Positions 62,270 through 64,000 of a stretch of DNA of 64,000 nucleotides are shown here, piece after piece (the first letter of the stretch is position 1; each line of letters opens with the position of its first letter). The notes below the pieces were generated by a model, which was given only the letters and a program-made list of their open reading frames with translations, searched no databases and was not told where the DNA came from. A program made the position numbers and the translations under genes. Source of the DNA: Streptomyces venezuelae (GTDB taxonomy: Bacteria; Actinomycetota; Actinomycetes; Streptomycetales; Streptomycetaceae); contig NZ_CP029193.1 in assembly GCF_008642355.1 (NCBI RefSeq), positions 2,504,001 to 2,568,000 of the forward strand, written 5' to 3'.

Positions 62270-63697
62270 ATGGCGACAGACACCACCACCGCCCCGTCCC
62301 CCCAGGCCGCGCCACCGGCGCCGCCGCCGCACGCGGCGAAGCTCTCCACCCGCGACAAGCTCGTCCTCTTCGTGCTCTGCGCGGCACAGTTCATGGTCGC
62401 GCTCGACTTCTCCGTGCTGAACGTCGCGCTGCCCGTGCTCGGCCCCGACCTCGGCATGAGCCACTCCGCGCTGCAGTGGGCGGTGACCGCCTTCGCGCTG
62501 CCGTCCGGCGGTTTCCTGCTCCTGTTCGGCAGGACCGGCGACCTCTTCGGCCGCCGCAAGCTGTTCCTCGCGGGTCTCGCGCTCTTCGGTCTCGCCTCGC
62601 TGCTCGCCACGTTCGCGTGGGACCCGGCGTCGTTCCTCGCCGGGCGCGCGCTGCAGGGCGTGGGCGCGGCGGCCATCGTGCCGACCGGCATGTCCCTCCT
62701 GACGACCACGTTCCCCGAGGGCCCGCAGCGCGACCGCGCGCTCGGCATCTCCGGCACGCTGCTCTCGCTCGGCTTCACGGTCGGCATGGTGCTCGGCGGC
62801 GTACTGACCGACACCCTCGGCTGGCGCTCCACGATGGGCCTGCTGACCCTCTTCGCGCTGATCGTCCTGCCGCTCGCGCCGGGCCTGCTGCCCGAGTCGC
62901 GCACCCCGGACCGCCCGCGCCTGGACGTCCCCGGCGCCGTGACGGTCACCGGCGGTCTGCTCTCCCTGATCTACGCGCTGTCCACGGCGGCCCAGCGCGG
63001 CTTCGGCGGCACGGACGTCATCGCCACGCTGGTGGCGGGCGTGCTGCTCCTGGCCCTCTTCGGACACGTCGAGTCGCGCGCCGAATCCCCGCTCGTGTCG
63101 CTGCCCATGCTGCGCCGCCGCACGGTGGCGTGGGGCAACCTCGGCGGTCTGGTCACGTTCTCGATGATGTCGACGGTCGTGTTCGTGCTGACCCTCTACT
63201 TCCAGGAGGTCCTGCGCCTGTCGGCCTTCGCGACCGGCCTGATCTTCGGCGTGCAGGGCGTCCTGTCGGTGGTCGCCGGTGTGTACGCGCCGAGGATCAT
63301 CGGCCGCTTCGGCGCACGCCGCACGCTGGTCGGTTCACTGGTCGGCCAGGGCCTGCTGGGGGCCGCGCTGCTCGGCGTCGGCGAGGGCGGCTGGTCGGTG
63401 TGGCTCGCCACGGCGGCGGTGTCGGTGGCGAGCATGTTCCACCTGGGCGCGATCGTGTCGTACGGCGTGACGGTCACGTCGGGCGTCCCCGACGAGGAGC
63501 AGGGCCTGGCGACGGGCCTGGTCACCTCCACCCAGCAGGTGGGCCTCACCGTCGGCATCCCGGTGCTGGGGGTCCTCGCGACGACGGGTCCCGACCTGCT
63601 CACGGGTACGCGGACGGTCCTCGCGATCGACGCGGCGGTGGTCCTCGCGACGGCGGCCGCGGTGGCGGCCGGGCTCGGCGGGCGCGAGCGCGCGTGA
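62270..63697 (+). CDS. DHA2-family MFS exporter
   Basis: A 475-residue, fourteen-helix drug exporter. Helix 1 ends ALDFSVLNVALPVLGPDLGM, motif A is GRTGDLFGRRKLF, and motif C-like GFTVGMVLGGVLTDTLGWRS marks an antiporter. ATG 62270 begins MATDTTTAPS; TTG 62264 has better spacing to GGAG (7 nt) and is an alternative. It is divergent from the MmyB regulator. Confidence 0.89.
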   Translation: MATDTTTAPSPQAAPPAPPPHAAKLSTRDKLVLFVLCAAQFMVALDFSVLNVALPVLGPDLGMSHSALQWAVTAFALPSGGFLLLFGRTGDLFGRRKLFLAGLALFGLASLLATFAWDPASFLAGRALQGVGAAAIVPTGMSLLTTTFPEGPQRDRALGISGTLLSLGFTVGMVLGGVLTDTLGWRSTMGLLTLFALIVLPLAPGLLPESRTPDRPRLDVPGAVTVTGGLLSLIYALSTAAQRGFGGTDVIATLVAGVLLLALFGHVESRAESPLVSLPMLRRRTVAWGNLGGLVTFSMMSTVVFVLTLYFQEVLRLSAFATGLIFGVQGVLSVVAGVYAPRIIGRFGARRTLVGSLVGQGLLGAALLGVGEGGWSVWLATAAVSVASMFHLGAIVSYGVTVTSGVPDEEQGLATGLVTSTQQVGLTVGIPVLGVLATTGPDLLTGTRTVLAIDAAVVLATAAAVAAGLGGRERA

Positions 63698-63731
63698 GAC
63701 CCGCGAGGCGGCACGGTCCGGCCCGGCTCCG

Positions 63732-63950
63732 TCAGGGCCGGGCCGCCGTCACGTCACGCGTCGGGACGGGGCCCCGGGCGACCGCGGAGAGGAAGGCGGC
63801 CCAGGTGTCCGGGCCGACCGCGACGACCGCGCCGCGGGGGCGCGTGGAGTCGCGGATCAGGACCGTGCTGCCGGTCCAGGCGATCTCCACACAGTCGTCG
63901 TCATGAGCCCCGCTCGCACTGCTCTTGCGCCATCCCCATGTGCTGACCAC
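63732..63950 (-). CDS. DUF397 protein
   Basis: A 72-residue DUF397 protein: WGWRKSSASGAHDDDCVEIA then VLIRDSTRPRG and WAAFLSAVARG. Such proteins are the small partners of XRE/DUF5753 regulators and are thought to antagonise them. GTG 63950 has GGAGG 6 nt upstream. The matching XRE gene would be expected just beyond the right edge of the window on the same strand, but the last 50 bp do not reach anything recognisable. Confidence 0.88.
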   Translation of the reverse strand: MVSTWGWRKSSASGAHDDDCVEIAWTGSTVLIRDSTRPRGAVVAVGPDTWAAFLSAVARGPVPTRDVTAARP

Positions 63951-64000
63951 GCTTCTCCTCCACCCCGGGTGCGGAAGGCCAGCCGGCCCAGCACGGCTGG

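Noticed and set aside
61273..63906. An 877-codon open frame spanning a regulator and an exporter
   Set aside because: It crosses two clear genes, one on the other strand, with arginine/proline-rich low-complexity translation typical of wrong frames.
63951..64000. A partial XRE gene at the right edge upstream of the DUF397 gene
   Set aside because: All three leftward frames are open over these 50 bp but none shows a recognisable XRE/DUF5753 tail, so the gene cannot be supported.

Overview
The window is chromosomal DNA of a Streptomyces or close actinobacterial relative. It is very GC-rich, with GC-rich third codon positions and frequent GTG/TTG starts. It carries the conserved blocks glyS–znuACB–zur–uppS–recO and leuA–M4 protease–emfourin–(GH1)–era, in the order I remember from the Streptomyces coelicolor core chromosome (from memory, not searched). 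XRE/DUF397 and MmyB-type regulators are also typical of the genus. I saw no rRNA, tRNA, CRISPR array, integrase or transposase.

0.8–11.4 kb, accessory catabolic locus. A leftward operon encodes an HpaE-like aldehyde dehydrogenase, an HpaD-like class III extradiol dioxygenase, a fumarylacetoacetate-hydrolase-family enzyme, a 3Fe-4S ferredoxin and a ferredoxin reductase. Next to it are a PuuD-like gamma-glutamyl amidase, a MarR regulator, an acetoacetate-decarboxylase-like protein, a glutamine-synthetase-like gamma-glutamyl ligase and a cytochrome P450. Five copies of one palindrome (CGTTTG-N4-CAAACG or variants) lie 22–41 bp upstream of the five transcription-unit starts. This ties the locus into one regulon, probably run by the MarR protein. 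My reading is degradation of an aromatic amine or acid: gamma-glutamyl protection, P450 oxidation, deprotection, then homoprotocatechuate-type meta cleavage.

11.4–19.1 kb: a Dus-family tRNA-dihydrouridine synthase, a divergent MmyB regulator/DHA2 exporter pair, an aldo/keto reductase–TetR pair with a perfect palindrome, a methyltransferase, a VOC protein, another MmyB regulator and a small CxxC protein. 19.1–25.6 kb: glycyl-tRNA synthetase, the zinc uptake operon under tandem Zur boxes, zur, uppS and recO. 25.6–27.5 kb is a scar: a second diverged copy of the first 22 recO codons forms a 43-codon ORF overlapping the intact recO by ATGA. Beside it lie a frameshifted gene, two small coupled genes and a collapsed XRE–DUF397 regulator.

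27.5–34.9 kb: isocitrate-lyase-family enzyme, AIM24 protein, a pair of bPH2/DUF304 membrane proteins, type Ic aspartate aminotransferase, and a divergent MFS/LysR pair. 35.2–41.9 kb: a tightly overlapped dipeptide-type ABC transporter operon with an inner-membrane permease fused to its ATPase, ending in a DapA-family lyase. 41.9–48.6 kb: MarR/nitroreductase, an MFS exporter, a NarL-type two-component system and an MMPL transporter. 48.7–53.5 kb: a 1346-residue membrane-anchored NB-ARC/TPR (STAND) ATPase with a TerB-like partner.

53.7–64 kb: leuA with a leucine leader peptide, a protealysin-like protease with its emfourin inhibitor, a GH1 beta-glucosidase/MFS operon behind a palindrome, era, a degenerate cytidine-deaminase-like gene, a third MmyB regulator divergent from a DHA2 exporter, and a DUF397 gene at the right edge.
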